DNA of 7,213 nucleotides. Source: Eggerthellaceae bacterium. Lineage in GTDB: Bacteria; Actinomycetota; Coriobacteriia; Coriobacteriales; Eggerthellaceae. The stretch is from positions 1 through 7,213 of the forward strand of contig JAFXIM010000206.1 of NCBI GenBank assembly GCA_017533165.1. Reading direction: 5' to 3'. This document shows, piece after piece, positions 5,805 to 7,213 of the stretch (the stretch's first letter is position 1; each line of letters opens with the position of its first letter). Both the position numbers and the translations under genes were made by a program. The notes beneath the pieces are model-generated. The model did no database searches, was not told the DNA's origin, and saw only the letters and a list, made by a program, of their open reading frames with translations.

Positions 5805-6890
5805 ATGAGAAAGAAAGTGACAAAGATGGCTGCCGTGCTTGCAGCCGCAGCTCTGTCGCTCACCTTGGTTGCGGGTTGCTCGGGCACCTCCGCCGAGGAG
5901 AAGGTCGACTACGAGCCCATTTCGGTTGCTTATCTGAACAAGGCCAGCTACGAGGATATCATCGTAGCTGACAATCAGGGCTTCTACGATGAGTGCGGTC
6001 CAGAGGTGACGCTGCATGTGGTCACCGGTTCCGGCCAGCAGTCCGTTGAGGCTTTGCTGGGGGGTACGGTTGACATTGCCGCAACCGGACACGGCCCTGC
6101 TGCTAATGCCGTCAAGGAATACGGTGACGACATCATCATTCTGGCTGGTACGAACTGCGCTACCGGTGGTCAGGTTTGGGTTGCCGGCCCTGGTATGACC
6201 GGCGACAAGCAGATCGTGGCTTACGACAAGGCTGCTGATAACAAAGCCGAGGTCAAGGCATCTGTTGAGAAGGCTGCTGCTGCCAACGGCGGCACCATCC
6301 GCTGCGGCGTGCAGAAGGGCGCAACCACCGAGTCCGAGCTGAAGGCGTGGCTCAAGGCCATGGGCATCTCCTTCAATGACTTCGGCACTCAGGGCGAGGG
6401 TCTTGTTACTCTGGTCGACGTCAAGGCCAACACGCTTCCCACGGTGCTTGCCACCGGCAAGGACATCGACATGATGGCCGCAAACCAGCCCTATCCGGAC
6501 ACCGCGGTTGCCCAGATTGAGGGTGCGTATAAGATCGGCGACAGCTCCAACATCGATTCCTACGCGGTTTCCTGCCTGATCACCACGAGGGAGATCTACG
6601 AGCAAAAGGAAGAATCCATCAAGGCCTTCCTTGAGGCCGAGAAGATGGCTGTTGACTTCATGAACGAGAACCCGGATGAGGCCATCAAGATCTGCGCTGA
6701 GTCCATTGGCACCGACGAGGCCAGCGTTGCCGCTGCCTTCGAGATCGCTGATTTCAAGGTGACTCTGAGCGATCAGATGATCCAGACCCTTCAGGCCACC
6801 TGTGTGAAGAAGGGCGCCGATGTGACCACCGAGCAGCTCAAGGCCCAGATGCCGCTGATCGAATGGTTGAATTCTGAGCTCAACAAGTAA
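5805..6890 (+). CDS. ABC importer substrate-binding lipoprotein, SsuA/NMT1-like
   Basis: This 361-residue extracellular lipoprotein captures the substrate for the permease and ATPase upstream. The N-terminus is a lipoprotein signal: basic MRKKVTK, a hydrophobic stretch at about 8-22, and lipobox LVAGC with the lipidated Cys at residue 25, so it is anchored to the outer face of the membrane. The mature part has the periplasmic-binding-protein II pattern of SsuA/TauA/THI5-like proteins, including SVEALLGGTVDIAATGHGPA and a later ANTLPTVLATGKDIDMMAANQPY segment. AAGGAG at 5792-5797 lies seven bases before the ATG. The mature protein has six further cysteines, more than usual for an exported binding protein. 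It is 60 bp from the ATPase stop with no clear terminator, so it is probably the last gene of the operon. Family is firm; substrate is unknown. Confidence 0.92.
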   Translation: MRKKVTKMAAVLAAAALSLTLVAGCSGTSAEEKVDYEPISVAYLNKASYEDIIVADNQGFYDECGPEVTLHVVTGSGQQSVEALLGGTVDIAATGHGPAANAVKEYGDDIIILAGTNCATGGQVWVAGPGMTGDKQIVAYDKAADNKAEVKASVEKAAAANGGTIRCGVQKGATTESELKAWLKAMGISFNDFGTQGEGLVTLVDVKANTLPTVLATGKDIDMMAANQPYPDTAVAQIEGAYKIGDSSNIDSYAVSCLITTREIYEQKEESIKAFLEAEKMAVDFMNENPDEAIKICAESIGTDEASVAAAFEIADFKVTLSDQMIQTLQATCVKKGADVTTEQLKAQMPLIEWLNSELNK

Positions 6891-6926
6891 GTCTTTAGGC
6901 CGCGCCGCCGCGCTTACCTTCGCCAG

Positions 6927-7213
6927 CTAGATATGTGCGTACTCCCCGAAGTCGAGGATGTCGGGGTAGTGAGCTATGCGCAGCTCGTTGGGCGGTGGCG
7001 TTTGCCAGTCGCCGTAGAAGTCCGAGAGGAGCTTCTCGGCTTTGTTGGCGACGGGCACGCGCGTGTCTTCGAAGTCAACAAAGCGAACGGGGAAGAGCTC
7101 GTCGACTTCGTAGATGTCCCAGTTGCGGTCGGTGTCGCAGGGGTAGCCGATCAGACGCGTTTGCTGTCCGTCGTATTTAAGGAGCCAGGAAAGCGCATAG
7201 GCGTTGGTGTCGA
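6927..7213 (-). CDS. LicD-family protein, C-terminal end (5' part outside window)
   Basis: The minus strand is open from the right edge to TAG at 6929-6927, encoding 94 complete residues (from nt 7211). The tail reads ...ELFPVRFVDFEDTRVPVANK, then LLSDFYGDWQTPPPNELRIA, then HYPDILDFGEYAHI. It matches the C-terminus of the LicD-type gene at 2299-3150 position by position (FPV, VPV, YGDW/YGDF, TPPP, LDFG), so it is a paralogue. LicD proteins add phospho-groups such as phosphocholine to surface glycans. The start and the DGGT and WDDDID catalytic motifs are beyond the window, so activity cannot be judged. The gene is convergent with the importer operon, 36 bp from the end of the binding-protein gene. 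Confidence 0.8.
   Translation of the reverse strand, partial: DTNAYALSWLLKYDGQQTRLIGYPCDTDRNWDIYEVDELFPVRFVDFEDTRVPVANKAEKLLSDFYGDWQTPPPNELRIAHYPDILDFGEYAHI

Noticed and set aside
5751..6605. A 284-codon minus-strand open frame opposite the binding-protein gene
   Set aside because: It is a shadow of a clear plus-strand lipoprotein with good signal peptide, family motifs and ribosome-binding site; the antisense translation shows no recognisable domain.
6887..6917. Terminator between the binding-protein gene and the right-edge LicD gene
   Set aside because: GTAAG/CTTAC arms and an inner CGCG-CCGC-CGCG hairpin can be drawn, but with a nine-base bulge and no T run on either strand the structure is too poor to call.

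Overview
The window looks like chromosomal DNA from a GC-rich Gram-positive anaerobe. A member of the Coriobacteriia (Eggerthellaceae-like, Actinomycetota) is the best guess, from the codon bias toward G/C third positions, the GTG starts, the lipoprotein signal and the mix of families. No rRNA or other marker gene is present, so the taxon is an inference.

Layout. The left third (1-3150) is a piece of a surface-glycan locus. It holds the 3' end of a DUF2142-type polytopic membrane protein (+), a convergent MOP/Wzx-type polysaccharide flippase (-), and a divergent LicD-family gene (+). The LicD gene is broken by an in-frame amber codon exactly where the family's conserved motif begins. The 115-bp flippase/LicD spacer carries a 19-bp tandem repeat and a good minus-strand promoter placed so close to the flippase ATG that the transcript would be leaderless.

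The centre (3161-6890) holds a DUF1847 cysteine-rich putative metal-binding protein (-). Divergent from it is a complete SsuABC/TauABC/NrtABC-type importer: permease, ATPase (4-nt overlap) and substrate-binding lipoprotein. The shared spacer between DUF1847 and the importer has a TATAAT promoter, short repeats inside that promoter, and a GC-rich hairpin with a T run in the importer's leader, which could act as an attenuator. The importer substrate cannot be read from sequence.

The right edge (6927-7213, -) is the C-terminal end of a second LicD-family protein that runs off the window, so two LicD paralogues in opposite orientation bracket the DUF1847/importer block.

How the genes fit together. 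The flippase, DUF2142 and LicD proteins fit assembly, export and phospho-decoration of a cell-surface polymer. The ABC importer plus DUF1847 looks like a separate uptake module. I found no CRISPR array, tRNA, rRNA, insertion sequence or phage gene. I see no clearly new multi-gene system; the items most worth a second look are the amber-interrupted LicD gene, the repeat/leaderless promoter region, and the leader hairpin of the importer operon.
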